Counted from the stretch's first letter, positions 17,305 to 25,329 are shown. The stretch is 64,000 nucleotides of DNA from Roseovarius mucosus (GCF_002080415.1 NZ_CP020475.1:62001-126000), one strand, 5' to 3'. The notes: a model not told the origin generated them from the sequence alone. Program-made: numbers and translations.

Positions 17305-17332
17305 ATTGTATCACATTTGCACCTGATCGCAA
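17305..17332 (-). promoter_or_regulatory. candidate promoter of the 178-residue protein
   Basis: Minus-strand TTGCGA (17332-17327), a 16-bp spacer and TACAAT (17310-17305), within a notably AT-rich stretch between GC-rich genes. Confidence 0.45.
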
Positions 17333-17364
17333 GCGGGTGGCGTCCTTCACGCAAACGGACATGG

Positions 17365-17395
17365 AAAAAGGGGAACCGTGATCCCACGGCTCCCC
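17365..17395 (-). terminator. Rho-independent terminator after the DUF736 gene
   Basis: Stem GGGGAACCGTG / CACGGCTCCCC with one mismatch and a 4-nt loop. On the minus strand it is followed by TTTTT. It lies 34 bp past the stop at 17429. Confidence 0.8.
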
Positions 17396-17428
17396 TTTCG
17401 GTGCGGATCGTCTAATCTCGCGCGTTAG

Positions 17429-18157
17429 TCATGCGACCAACGACAGCCCCGCGCCCGCGTCCTGCGGCTGCTCACCGCTGTCGATGAACGGGATGATCGA
17501 GAAGGTCTGCCCGCCGCGCTGTTCTTCGTTCTGCACGGCGTTCACGCGCAGGTCGCCATCGGGCGTGTTGATCAGCAGCGACAGGTAGTCATTGCCCGTG
17601 CGGCTGCTTTTGGCCATCCACGCCGAGCCGACGCGGATTGGTTTACCCCGGGGCGAGCTGACCTCGATCCGGTAATCCGGGTGGGTCTCCTCGGATTTGT
17701 AGCTGTTCTCGATCAGCATGAACTCCAGATCGAACATCATGTTGGCGATGTAGCCGGTGAACGCGTTGTCGGCGTCCATGGCGGTGAGCTCGCCTGAGAT
17801 CGAGCCGGATTTCATGAGGCCGTTGGAAACCAGCGGGATGATCTCGAACTCGCCGCTTTGGGCCGCGCGCGCCTCTTTCGTCTGCACCGCATTGACCCGG
17901 AACGGGCCCAAGCCGACATCGATCTGCATCGAGATGTAAGGGTTTCCGCTGGTATTGCCGGTCTCGTTCCAGGCCGTGCCGATGCGCACCTTGCGGCCTG
18001 ATTTGTTGACTGCCGTTACGTCAAAATCCGGGCTGCGTTCGGACATCTTCGGGCGGTTTTCAAGCTGGATGGCGATATCGAAACGTGTCGAATGGATCAT
18101 GCCGGTGTACTGAGCGGCTGCGGTCTCGACGTTGCGGGTGAGGGTTCCTGCGAACAT
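17429..18157 (-). CDS. tandem DUF736 protein
   Basis: A 242-residue protein with two DUF736-like units. Unit 1 (about 1-90) runs from MFAGTLTRN to PFRVNAVQ and contains KVRIGTAWNETGNTSGNPYIS. Unit 2 (about 120-225) contains PIRVGSAWMAKSSRTGNDYLS and DLRVNAVQNEE. The usual family member is a single unit of about 100 residues, so this is a duplication. DUF736 proteins are small beta proteins widespread on alphaproteobacterial plasmids; function is not established. ATG at 18157 is supported by AAAGGAAC upstream, while the frame extends further without a site. A terminator follows. A copy of the recurrent hairpin element (18247-18270) lies about 90 bp upstream. Confidence 0.85.
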   Translation of the reverse strand: MFAGTLTRNVETAAAQYTGMIHSTRFDIAIQLENRPKMSERSPDFDVTAVNKSGRKVRIGTAWNETGNTSGNPYISMQIDVGLGPFRVNAVQTKEARAAQSGEFEIIPLVSNGLMKSGSISGELTAMDADNAFTGYIANMMFDLEFMLIENSYKSEETHPDYRIEVSSPRGKPIRVGSAWMAKSSRTGNDYLSLLINTPDGDLRVNAVQNEEQRGGQTFSIIPFIDSGEQPQDAGAGLSLVA

Positions 18158-18246
18158 GGGATAGTTCCTTTTGGATTGGCCGGTGCCTGACGTTCTTGCC
18201 AGCGCATCCGGGATTGCTTTCTCGACCCCTTGAGGGATCACAAACC

Positions 18247-18270
18247 AGAAAGCCTGCTTTCCTTTCAGCC
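18247..18270 (-). repeat. recurrent hairpin element, copy 1
   Basis: Minus strand GAAAGGAAAGCAGGCTTTCT: GAAAG/CTTTC arms around CAGG, preceded by GAAAG. It lies upstream of the tandem DUF736 gene. Confidence 0.6.
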
Positions 18271-18281
18271 TCGCCCACGGG

Positions 18282-18584
18282 TCAAAGCTGCCGTCCGAGC
18301 GGGAATGCCCCCGCGCCTCCGGGTGCTACGCCCCTCCCCTGCCCGTCTGGTCTTGATTGGCTGCCCGGATTTTCCGCGCTGTCCTTCGATCGCCCGATGA
18401 AGAACTCCACCTCTTTTCCGTTCAACCGGTGCCCGCTCCGGTCGGTCAGGCCGATGCAGCTACCGTTCGGCTGATAGGTGATCAGGTACTGACCGAGCCT
18501 GTCCTTGTGGACAATGTAGCCGGTATTGGCCCAATGCACGGTCTGGCCCGCATCGACGGCCGCCTTGATATCATTGAGTGTCAT
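18282..18584 (-). CDS. small conserved plasmid protein
   Basis: A 100-residue protein. The first 65 residues (MTLNDIKAAVDAG, VHWANTGYIVHKDRLGQYLI, NGKEVEFFI) look folded; the last 35 are low-complexity and rich in Gly/Arg/Pro. ATG at 18584 is supported by TGAGGAGGATCGC, a near-consensus ribosome binding site. No known domain is recognised. It sits in the run of minus-strand backbone genes between the DUF6915-like gene and DUF736, with its own hairpin upstream, so it probably has its own transcript. Function unknown. Confidence 0.7.
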   Translation of the reverse strand: MTLNDIKAAVDAGQTVHWANTGYIVHKDRLGQYLITYQPNGSCIGLTDRSGHRLNGKEVEFFIGRSKDSAENPGSQSRPDGQGRGVAPGGAGAFPLGRQL

Positions 18585-18623
18585 GCGATCCTCCTCAAGA
18601 AGAATGGTGGGGAAACGACGCAA

Positions 18624-18649
18624 GAAGCCCGATCTTCCAACCGGGCTTC
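18624..18649 (-). terminator. hairpin after the DUF6915-like gene
   Basis: Perfect 8-bp stem GAAGCCCG / CGGGCTTC with a 10-nt loop. On the minus strand it is followed by TT, and it lies 36 bp past the stop at 18685. Confidence 0.6.
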
Positions 18650-18684
18650 CATACAGTATTCGTTTGGCAAACGGCCGAGAGCTG

Positions 18685-19146
18685 TCAGGCGCTTTGCGTG
18701 GCCCGCGTCGCGCGCGCCGCCTTCCAATCTTTCAGGCCAAGAACCGTTCGTCCGGCGGCAACCTCGGAGGCCCAGGCGACCCTTGGGTCGCCGCAGGGCT
18801 CATCGCCAGAATGCCGGTCGATATGGCCATTGGCCATCCATGGCTCGGGCTGGATCCGTCGCTGCCAGTCCGCCATGCTCGGGATACGGCCCTGGCAATC
18901 TTCGCGGACATGTTGCTCGCCGATCCAGCGCACAGGTATGTCCCGACCAGCGCTATTGGTCAGGGTCAGGCCGAAGACACGTTCGGCCTCGAACAGGCCT
19001 TGGGCGTGATGGCGCAAAGCTCTGTGCGTGAAGAGCGCGAGGTGCTCTTTCGAGGCGTCAAACCAATCGTGCACAGCCTGATAGTCAGACGGCACCCCGC
19101 CGAATTTCCGGGCAGAGCTTTCGGCATGATGAAGCGGATGGGCCAT
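18685..19146 (-). CDS. DUF6915-like plasmid protein
   Basis: A 153-residue soluble protein. The N-terminus MAHPLHHAESSARKFGG, the stretch HDWFDASKEHLALFTHRALRHHAQG and VRWIGEQHVREDCQGRIPS are what I associate with the DUF6915 family of plasmid and phage genomes. It is histidine- and tryptophan-rich, which could mean metal binding, but no known site is evident. ATG at 19146 starts immediately after the stop of the DUF6878-like gene (2-bp gap), with GAGGGGC within that gene's end as ribosome binding site. The two are therefore one operon. Function unknown. Confidence 0.7.
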   Translation of the reverse strand: MAHPLHHAESSARKFGGVPSDYQAVHDWFDASKEHLALFTHRALRHHAQGLFEAERVFGLTLTNSAGRDIPVRWIGEQHVREDCQGRIPSMADWQRRIQPEPWMANGHIDRHSGDEPCGDPRVAWASEVAAGRTVLGLKDWKAARATRATQSA

Positions 19147-19147
19147 C

Positions 19148-19534
19148 TCACAGCCCCTCGTCATAGCTGTGCGAGCATTCGACATAGCGGTCGGCATGAT
19201 CCAAGGTGATACTGTCGTTGCGCAAGTCCCAGGTCAGCGTGCCGTAGCCACCCTCGTTGTTTTCGAACCCCGGGTGATGGTGATAGGCGAGCGACCAGGC
19301 GAAGTCGCCCACTTCGGTGGCAAGCGCCTCCGGCAGTTGGACCTCTGCGGGCTGCACCGTCACATCCTCGACATTGCCGGAGTCGCCATAGCCTTCGTAT
19401 TCGGCAGTGACCTCGCTGATGCCAAGCGCACGTAGTTGCGCGAGCAGCTCCGTTCGGGATGCCTTCAATGTGGTTTCGCGCTCTGCGCGCCACTGAGCCG
19501 CCATTGCGGCATAATCGATCTGGGGATTGGTCAT
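19148..19534 (-). CDS. DUF6878-like plasmid protein
   Basis: A 128-residue soluble protein, first gene of a pair with the DUF6915-like gene. The helical N-terminus (AAQWRAERETTLKASRTELLAQLRALGI) is followed by an acidic beta-rich part (VTAEYEGYGDSGNVEDVTVQP) and a conserved-looking segment FAWSLAYHHHPGFENNEGGYGTLTWDL. This pattern is the one I associate with DUF6878. ATG at 19534 is preceded by AAGAGGACAGACCC. It lies directly downstream of the giant helicase gene on the same strand. The recurrent hairpin element overlaps that gene's stop, about 105 bp upstream of this start. Function unknown. Confidence 0.7.
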   Translation of the reverse strand: MTNPQIDYAAMAAQWRAERETTLKASRTELLAQLRALGISEVTAEYEGYGDSGNVEDVTVQPAEVQLPEALATEVGDFAWSLAYHHHPGFENNEGGYGTLTWDLRNDSITLDHADRYVECSHSYDEGL

Positions 19535-19636
19535 GGGTCTGTCCTCTTATCTGAATTTGGGGGGCGGGCGTGGCATTGGTCTGCGCGCGCCCAGAAAGCG
19601 CAGACCAGTGAAACTCAGATCCGCGACGCCCGACCG

Positions 19637-19660
19637 GAAGCCCGCTTTGACTTTTCAGGC
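19637..19660 (-). repeat. recurrent hairpin element, copy 2
   Basis: Minus strand GAAAAGTCAAAGCGGGCTTC. It overlaps the TGA stop of the helicase gene and lies upstream of the DUF6878-like gene. Confidence 0.55.
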
Positions 19661-22600
19661 GGCTTGTTCTGCCACCTTGGCGACTCGCTGCCCCACGATC
19701 CGGGCCAGAATGCTTCCCGTGTCGATCCCGTCCCCATGCGGCAGGAACACACGCAACTGGAAGGCGATGATCTCGGTGAAGCAGCCGAGCGCCTTGAGGC
19801 CATCGATCATGCCCCGATCCGCACCGCCCAACTCAAGGCGCATCTCGCCTGCGACCCGGCGACGGGTCAGGGTCAGACCCCGGCCCAGATCGACAGGTGC
19901 GGTGGTGCCGAGGGCGGCGGTCAACATCTCCTGTGGCGTTTGCGGATTGGAGACGAGGAAGCGGGCGCGCAGCGAGGCCGCCCCTTCCTCACTCAGCGTC
20001 CGCCCGATCATGGCCGTCGCCCCGTCTGGCGTGACACGGTAGATCCGCTCATTGGTGGTCGGAATGTCCTTCCAGATCGGCAGCAGCAGCCCGGTCAGCA
20101 GGTAGAGCTTGGTCGTGGTGGTTTTTGGCAGGGACGCAGCCTCGGCATCCCAAATCTGCGCAAATTCGGGCCTGTCGATCTCTTCCCAAGCCGAGGACTC
20201 AAACCGTGCCTCTTCGAGATAGCTCGACCCGTTTGGCCGCACCGCCTTGCGCATCAGCGTGACAATGTCCTCGTCATACATCTGCATGGGCCGCGCCGAG
20301 ATGAGCGCCGCGCGACCGGAGGCGCGATTCACCATCGGCAGCTTGTCGGGATTGCGCGACATGGCCTCTTTGGCGCCCAGGACATGCACTGGGTCGGTCA
20401 CCTCAAGCCCGATGATCCGCGTCACCGCGCCAGATTTCGGGCAGGTCCAGAGATCTTCCGTGGAGACCTGTTCGATCTTTTCGCCACGCAGCGTTTCCAC
20501 GCCGAGATCGAGCGTGCCTGCCGCGCGCGCCCGTTCAGTCTGATCGGCAATCCGGCGCATGAACTCGGCAAAGAGCGCGTTCTGCATGTGGATGGGCAGG
20601 GCCAGAACCCGGTTCAGAAACCGTTGGATCGGCGGAAGCTCTTCGAGCAGCACCCCGTCCATGTCGATCAGCCGCAGTGCCGTCCAGTCGGTGAAGCTCT
20701 CGTAGCTCATCGCCTCGGCCCGCCCGGCGGCAAGATCGGCGAAATACCCACGCAGCGCCGCCCGTGCGATCGGGCTTTCGAGATTGTCCTCCTCGCGGAA
20801 CATGCCTTGCGAGCCGGTCTCGCGCTGACCCTTGGTCAAGGCCCCCAGCTGGTCGAGGCGCTTGGCTATCGTCGAGGTGAAACGTTTTTCGCCATGCACA
20901 TCCGAGGTGCAGACCCGGAAGAAGGGCGCGCTGACCTGCGCCGAGCGATGCGTGCGGCCCAGCCCCTGGATGGCCGCATCGGCGCGCCAGCCGGGCTCCA
21001 ACAGGTAGTGCCGGCGCCGTTTCTGGTTCTTCGCCGTTTGCGCCGCATGGTAGGATCGACCGGTGCCACCCGCATCGGAGAAGATCAGGACATCCTTTTC
21101 GCCGTCCATGAAGGCCTGGGTCTCGGAGGAATTGCTGCTGGCGGCGCGCTTTTCGATGAAGAGATGGCCGTCCTCGGCCTTGAGGGGCCGGATCGATCGG
21201 CCCGTGACTTCTGCGACGGCCTCGTCGCTAAAGGCCCAGAGGATCTGGTCGAGCGCTGCGGGGATCGGGGCCAGCGTCATTAGCTCCATCATGGCCGCGT
21301 CACGCAGGGCGAGCGCCTCGCGCGAGACAACCAGCGCCCCGGTCTCATCCCGCAAAGGTTCCGCCACCATACTGCCGTCGATTTCCACGAGCTTTTGCGC
21401 GTGGATCGGGAAGGCCTGTTCGAGGTAGCCCAGAACATAGTCGCGCGGCGTCAGGGCGCCCTCGACGAGCTCGTCGTCGGAATCCATCGTCTCAAGCCGG
21501 CGTTTCAACAGGCTCTCGCCCGTCGAGACCACCTGGATGACGCAGGCGTGGCCCGCCGCGAGGTCATGCTCGATGGCGCGGATGATGGTCGGGGCTTTCA
21601 TGCCCATCAGGAGATGGTTGAAGAAGCGCTGCTTCGTGCTCTCGAAGCGGGACTTGGCCGAGGCGCGTGCGGCCGAGGCATTGGTCTCGCCCGAGGCGTC
21701 GTTGACGCCGGTCGCCGTCAGCGCGGCTTCGAGATTGTGGTGGATCGTCCGAAACGCACCCGCGTATGCATCGTAGATCTTGATCTGGGCCGGGGTGAGC
21801 GCGTGTTCGAGCACGTCATACTCCACGCCGTCGAAGCTGAGGGCGCGCGCCGTGTAGAGCCCGAGCGTCTTGAGATCGCGGGCCACCACCTCCATGGCGG
21901 CGACACCGCCGGCTTCCATCGCCGACACAAAGCTCTCGCGGCTTGGGAAGGGGTATTCGGGGCCCTGCCCCCAGAGCCCCAGCCGCGCGGCATAGGCCAG
22001 GTTGTGCACGCTCGTGGCACCCGTGGCCGAGATGTAGAAGACGCGGGCGCGGGGTGCTGCCAGTTGCAGCCGCAGGCCAGCAAGGCCCTGCTGGGAGGGT
22101 TTGACCCCCCTGCCCTGCTCGGACCCGGCCGCGTTCTGCATGGCATGGGCCTCATCAAAAGCGAGGACGCCTTCGAACTCCGCGCCCATCCAGTCGAGGA
22201 TCTGGCTCAGTCGCGTGGTGCCGCATTTGCCCGCGGACCGCAGCGTGGCGTAGGTGACGAAGAGAATACCGTCACCCATAGGGACGGGCTGGTCCGGTTT
22301 CCATTTTGAGAGCGGCTGGATGTCGGCGGGCGAGCCGCCGAGATCGGTCCAGTCGCGGATGGCGTCCTCGATGAGCGTGGCGGATTTGGAGACCCAGATC
22401 GCCTTTCTGCGACCGGCCAGCCAGTTCACGAGAATGAGCCCCGCGCATTCGCGCCCCTTGCCGCAACCGGTGCCGTCGCCGAGGAAATAGCCAAGGCGAT
22501 AGGCACGTGCATTAGGGTCATCATCGGCGCGCGTCAGCTTGGTCTGGTCGTCATCGATCGCGAACCGACCCGGCAGGTCGCGCCGATGGGCGTCATGCGC

Positions 22601-23917
22601 CATGATGATGGTTTCCAGCTGCGCCTCGGAGAGATGTCCCTCCTCGATCAACCGTGCGGGCAGGCGCAAGTCATCACGGCCCGTATTTGAGGGCATGGGC
22701 GGGGCAACCGAGGCCATGGCGATGCTTTCAACGAGCGGCGTGGGATGTTCCTGCGCATCCGCAATCTCGATCCGTTGCGGACGGTAGCGCGCATAGATGT
22801 CCGAGATGGGCATGTTGTTGCGCGGGGTCTGAAGGCTCGTGAAGCTGAGCGGACGGACGGCATTGGCCCTGGCTGTGGGGGCGGTGATAACACCGGCAGC
22901 GGTCTTGCGCGGGACAAATGATCGAACGGTCGGCCGAGCATGAGGGATCGCTTCAACCCGTTGGGCCGGGCTCATCTCGGTCCGTGTTGCGGCCACGGCA
23001 TCGACAAATGGAAGGGCTTCATCCAGATCGCACAAAGTGGCGCGGATCATCTCGCCGCCCTCCTGCACCTTGTCGAAGACCATGAGCTGGGTTTCGACAG
23101 AGGTGCCGAGCTTGCGGTAGACCTGCCCCGGCATCGTCAGCGCCAATCGTGGCGTCAGGAGACCGCAGGCGCGGGACCAATGCGCGGCATCGCGTTCGGG
23201 CGTGAACCCCGGCGGCATGATCGCCACCAGGCGCCCACCTGGTGCCAGGCGCTTTGCAGCCGCAATGAGATGTTTGGCAGCGATGTGCTTGTCGCGGGAT
23301 CGGTCGACCGAGGAGGCGAAGGGCGGATTCATCACCACGACGTCGGGTAGAACCGGCGCCTGAAGCAGATCGTCGATATGCTCGCCGTCATGGCCCGTCA
23401 CATCGCCACCAAAGGCCGCGCGCAAAAGGCTCTGGCGAAAGGGGTCGATCTCGTTGAGCACAAGGGTGGCACCGGCCCGGGCGGCGAAAGCAGCCAGTGC
23501 ACCGGTGCCAGCCGAGGGCTCCAGCACGGTGTCGCCCTTGCGGATCGCCGCGGCCCGCAAGACCAGCGCCGCGAAAGGCAACGGCGTGGAAAACTGCTGC
23601 AGCCGGATCTGCTGCTCGGAGCGGCGGGTTTCCGTCAGCAGCCGCGAGGCAAGCAGCTTTGCAGCGGCGATGTCATCTGCCACGCCGTTCCCACGCAGCA
23701 CCACTTGGACAGCCGCAGCCTGCATCATGTCATAGGCTATGCGCCAGTCCCAGGCGCCCCCGGCATCGCTGCCATGAAACGTCTCGCGCATGATACGCGC
23801 GAGCGCTGAACTGCGCAGGGGCTGGTCATCGACCTCCGTGCCGATTTGCGCGAGGGCAGAGGCGAGATCGGCTTCGGAGATTGCGAGAGCCGGGTTGGCC
23901 GTTCTGGGTTTGGACAT
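19655..23917 (-). CDS. Strawberry-notch-type helicase with N-terminal methylase-like domain
   Basis: A 1420-residue protein. Residues about 115-260 form a Rossmann methylase-like domain with EPSAGTGALAAFAARAG (about 133-149) and the N6-adenine/amino-methylase motif NPPF (about 197-200). The central part is a superfamily 2 helicase of the Strawberry-notch type. It has GDGTGCGKGRECAG (Walker A region, about 480), DEAHAMQNAAG (Walker B, about 590), SATGATS, and the C-terminal half with FSDAGGTGRSYHA and LGRTHRSAQ. Such giant proteins are frequent on alphaproteobacterial plasmids and phages; suspected roles are DNA modification or defence evasion, unproven. ATG at 23917 has AAGGAAAATCCCC upstream. 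That site lies within a predicted hairpin, suggesting translational control. Confidence 0.88.
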   Translation of the reverse strand: MSKPRTANPALAISEADLASALAQIGTEVDDQPLRSSALARIMRETFHGSDAGGAWDWRIAYDMMQAAAVQVVLRGNGVADDIAAAKLLASRLLTETRRSEQQIRLQQFSTPLPFAALVLRAAAIRKGDTVLEPSAGTGALAAFAARAGATLVLNEIDPFRQSLLRAAFGGDVTGHDGEHIDDLLQAPVLPDVVVMNPPFASSVDRSRDKHIAAKHLIAAAKRLAPGGRLVAIMPPGFTPERDAAHWSRACGLLTPRLALTMPGQVYRKLGTSVETQLMVFDKVQEGGEMIRATLCDLDEALPFVDAVAATRTEMSPAQRVEAIPHARPTVRSFVPRKTAAGVITAPTARANAVRPLSFTSLQTPRNNMPISDIYARYRPQRIEIADAQEHPTPLVESIAMASVAPPMPSNTGRDDLRLPARLIEEGHLSEAQLETIIMAHDAHRRDLPGRFAIDDDQTKLTRADDDPNARAYRLGYFLGDGTGCGKGRECAGLILVNWLAGRRKAIWVSKSATLIEDAIRDWTDLGGSPADIQPLSKWKPDQPVPMGDGILFVTYATLRSAGKCGTTRLSQILDWMGAEFEGVLAFDEAHAMQNAAGSEQGRGVKPSQQGLAGLRLQLAAPRARVFYISATGATSVHNLAYAARLGLWGQGPEYPFPSRESFVSAMEAGGVAAMEVVARDLKTLGLYTARALSFDGVEYDVLEHALTPAQIKIYDAYAGAFRTIHHNLEAALTATGVNDASGETNASAARASAKSRFESTKQRFFNHLLMGMKAPTIIRAIEHDLAAGHACVIQVVSTGESLLKRRLETMDSDDELVEGALTPRDYVLGYLEQAFPIHAQKLVEIDGSMVAEPLRDETGALVVSREALALRDAAMMELMTLAPIPAALDQILWAFSDEAVAEVTGRSIRPLKAEDGHLFIEKRAASSNSSETQAFMDGEKDVLIFSDAGGTGRSYHAAQTAKNQKRRRHYLLEPGWRADAAIQGLGRTHRSAQVSAPFFRVCTSDVHGEKRFTSTIAKRLDQLGALTKGQRETGSQGMFREEDNLESPIARAALRGYFADLAAGRAEAMSYESFTDWTALRLIDMDGVLLEELPPIQRFLNRVLALPIHMQNALFAEFMRRIADQTERARAAGTLDLGVETLRGEKIEQVSTEDLWTCPKSGAVTRIIGLEVTDPVHVLGAKEAMSRNPDKLPMVNRASGRAALISARPMQMYDEDIVTLMRKAVRPNGSSYLEEARFESSAWEEIDRPEFAQIWDAEAASLPKTTTTKLYLLTGLLLPIWKDIPTTNERIYRVTPDGATAMIGRTLSEEGAASLRARFLVSNPQTPQEMLTAALGTTAPVDLGRGLTLTRRRVAGEMRLELGGADRGMIDGLKALGCFTEIIAFQLRVFLPHGDGIDTGSILARIVGQRVAKVAEQAA

Positions 23918-23925
23918 GGGGATTT

Positions 23926-23956
23926 TCCTTTGGATCAGGGTCTGAGTTCCAAAGGA
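23926..23956 (-). promoter_or_regulatory. inverted repeat covering the helicase ribosome binding site
   Basis: Perfect 8-bp arms TCCTTTGG (23926-23933) and CCAAAGGA (23949-23956) with a 15-nt loop. On the minus strand the downstream arm contains the AAAGGA ribosome binding site, so folding would hide it. Confidence 0.55.
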
Positions 23957-23983
23957 CAAAAAGCCCGCTTTCGCTTTTCAGGG
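23957..23983 (-). repeat. recurrent hairpin element, copy 3
   Basis: Minus strand GAAAAGCGAAAGCGGGCTTT followed by TTTGTCC. It lies directly upstream of the ribosome-binding-site hairpin of the helicase gene. The U-tract means it could also end transcripts from the antitoxin-like gene behind it. Confidence 0.6.
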
Positions 23984-24019
23984 TGACGGGGTCAGACCGC
24001 GCTGACCTCCAAGGCTTGG

Positions 24020-24172
24020 TCAGGACTTGGGTTCGACCTCCCGTTTCGCATCAATCAATGCCTGTGCGGCCTGCATCACCTGAACCTGAGATGTTCCCGA
24101 GCGTGCATCCTCCAGCGCGGCCTGTACCTGCGCGCAAAACCAGGCGTCATACGAATTGACATCAGCCGCCAC
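24020..24172 (-). CDS. small ParD/StbD-like antitoxin, apparently orphan
   Basis: A 50-residue protein, GTG start at 24172 supported by GAGGAGCATTTCC. The sequence SYDAWFCAQVQAALEDARSG...VMQAAQALIDAKRE resembles the short antitoxin-like proteins (YDxWFRxxVQxALxDPR... VMxxxxxxI) paired with RelE/ParE toxins. No RelE/ParE-type toxin follows it: downstream is the helicase gene. The upstream partner is a 54-residue ORF whose stop overlaps this start. It may be a remnant of a toxin-antitoxin pair or a free anti-toxin. Confidence is limited by its size. Confidence 0.5.
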   Translation of the reverse strand: MAADVNSYDAWFCAQVQAALEDARSGTSQVQVMQAAQALIDAKREVEPKS

Positions 24173-24326
24173 GGAAATGCTCCTCGAGCCCGATATCCAG
24201 CAGCTTGCCGAGGTCATCGGGCATGTCTGCAACGTGCACAGCAATTGGGAAACGGTGCCCCGTCAGGTCAGGCGCGCATTGCTCCTCTAGCCCGAGGTGC
24301 TGCCTATCGTTTTCCGCCTCAATCAT
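24162..24326 (-). CDS. 54-residue acidic micro-protein
   Basis: ATG at 24326 follows CGGAGAAAGCACA, and the stop overlaps the start of the 50-residue antitoxin-like gene by 11 bp. The product is acidic, with a possible helix DMPDDLGKLLDIGLEEHFRGG at the C-terminus. It is too short for family recognition. The overlap and ribosome binding site are the only support, so it is tentative. Confidence 0.35.
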   Translation of the reverse strand: MIEAENDRQHLGLEEQCAPDLTGHRFPIAVHVADMPDDLGKLLDIGLEEHFRGG

Positions 24327-24420
24327 TGTGCTTTCTCCGACCGTATTATCAGCCGATGCTACATCTTCCAGCGGGGCGTCGTAAACGATAATGCCAAAGG
24401 GTCACAGCAAGCTGGCCCAC

Positions 24421-24939
24421 TTACCGATCGGGCACCGCTTCAAGGGAAGTTTCGAACCGCTTGCCCGCCGCTGCAGCTTCTTTCAAGAGCGCGTCGAAAT
24501 TGTCAGGTGGATTTCCATCTTCCAGCATCCCTTTGAACGTCGCATAGGCATCCGTCTTGCTGCCATAGGCGCGCAGGGTCTTGTCGTCGTTCACCCAGGC
24601 TACCACGATGACCTTCGCATCGCTGTTGAACCGGTAGAACAACCGATACTGCTGGAAGAATTTCGCCCGGAACCAGTGCTTGCGGTGATCGCCGAGTGTG
24701 CCGCCTTGCCGGAAGGCGGCGGCACCCGGATCTGCCGGTATGGCCTCGGTGACCAGCTTGAAGATGGCGGCCAGCCGTTTCGTCGGGTTTTTCTTGCGCC
24801 AGGTCTTAGGATCGCGTGCCTTACGCGCCTCGACCTCTTCAATCAGCCCTTCGAGCTGATCCAGAAAGAGCGGATGCGCATAAATCGACCATCCGTTTAC
24901 GACAAGGGGCGCTTGGGCGGGCACGCTATCGCCGCTCAT
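24421..24939 (-). CDS. yhaV: YhaV-type toxin
   Basis: A 172-residue toxin of the YhaV family, a RelE-superfamily ribonuclease counteracted by PrlF. Recognisable parts are VVNGWSIYAHPLFLDQLEGLIEEVEA (13-38), KKNPTKRLAAIFKLV (49-63), and HKWFRAKFFQQYRLFYRF-like ending in the conserved FRFNSDAKVIVVAWVNDDKTLRAYGSK-type core (about 100-127). Length matches the family. The start ATGA overlaps the end of the upstream antitoxin gene by 4 bp, the standard antitoxin-first arrangement. Together they probably stabilise the plasmid. No downstream gene is linked. Confidence 0.9.
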   Translation of the reverse strand: MSGDSVPAQAPLVVNGWSIYAHPLFLDQLEGLIEEVEARKARDPKTWRKKNPTKRLAAIFKLVTEAIPADPGAAAFRQGGTLGDHRKHWFRAKFFQQYRLFYRFNSDAKVIVVAWVNDDKTLRAYGSKTDAYATFKGMLEDGNPPDNFDALLKEAAAAGKRFETSLEAVPDR

Positions 24940-25262
24940 TCATCCTCGAGCGATAGCGGCGCATCGAGATCGACGTCAACGTCTCCGACCAGTGCTGCAA
25001 GACGGTCATGCAAAGCCCCATCGAACGCCCGAATGCGGTCCGGATGCGCCTTGATATCGGCCTCGACAAAATCGAGAAAGGCTCCGAGCACGGGATCTTC
25101 CTCGTCGCTGCGCACGGGCTCGATATAGACCCTGCCACTCGGCTCGGTGCAGTAACGAATCTGGTCGCCCTTGCCCAGCTTGAGCTGTTTGCGCACACCC
25201 GCCGGCACGGTCGTCTGATACCGATCCGTGAGTTTCGAGACATCTTGTGCGAGGGCTGTCAT
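24936..25262 (-). CDS. prlF: PrlF-type antitoxin (AbrB/MazE fold)
   Basis: A 108-residue antitoxin. The N-terminal swapped-hairpin DNA-binding domain reads LTDRYQTTVPAGVRKQLKLGKGDQIRYC (11-38), the typical AbrB/SpoVT signature. The acidic C-terminal half (FLDFVEADIKAHPDRIRAFD, DVDVDLDAPLSLEDE) would wrap the toxin. ATG at 25262 has TTCAGGAGACTGCC upstream. It is first in the two-gene operon with yhaV. Its promoter carries a perfect AATGCA/TGCATT dyad between the -35 and -10 hexamers, a natural site for autorepression. Confidence 0.9.
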   Translation of the reverse strand: MTALAQDVSKLTDRYQTTVPAGVRKQLKLGKGDQIRYCTEPSGRVYIEPVRSDEEDPVLGAFLDFVEADIKAHPDRIRAFDGALHDRLAALVGDVDVDLDAPLSLEDE

Positions 25263-25300
25263 GGCAGTCTCCTGAAGAAAAGGTTCTTTGCTGCCCGCGA

Positions 25301-25329
25301 TAGGTAATGCATTTGCATTGCCTTGTCAA
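25301..25329 (-). promoter_or_regulatory. promoter of prlF-yhaV with internal operator
   Basis: Minus-strand TTGACA (25329-25324), 17-bp spacer, TACCTA (25306-25301). The dyad AATGCA-AA-TGCATT (25306-25319) fills the spacer, consistent with PrlF autoregulation. Confidence 0.7.

Noticed and set aside
19436..21283. 615-residue plus-strand frame
   Set aside because: Antisense to the helicase gene; lacks ribosome binding site and recognisable motifs.
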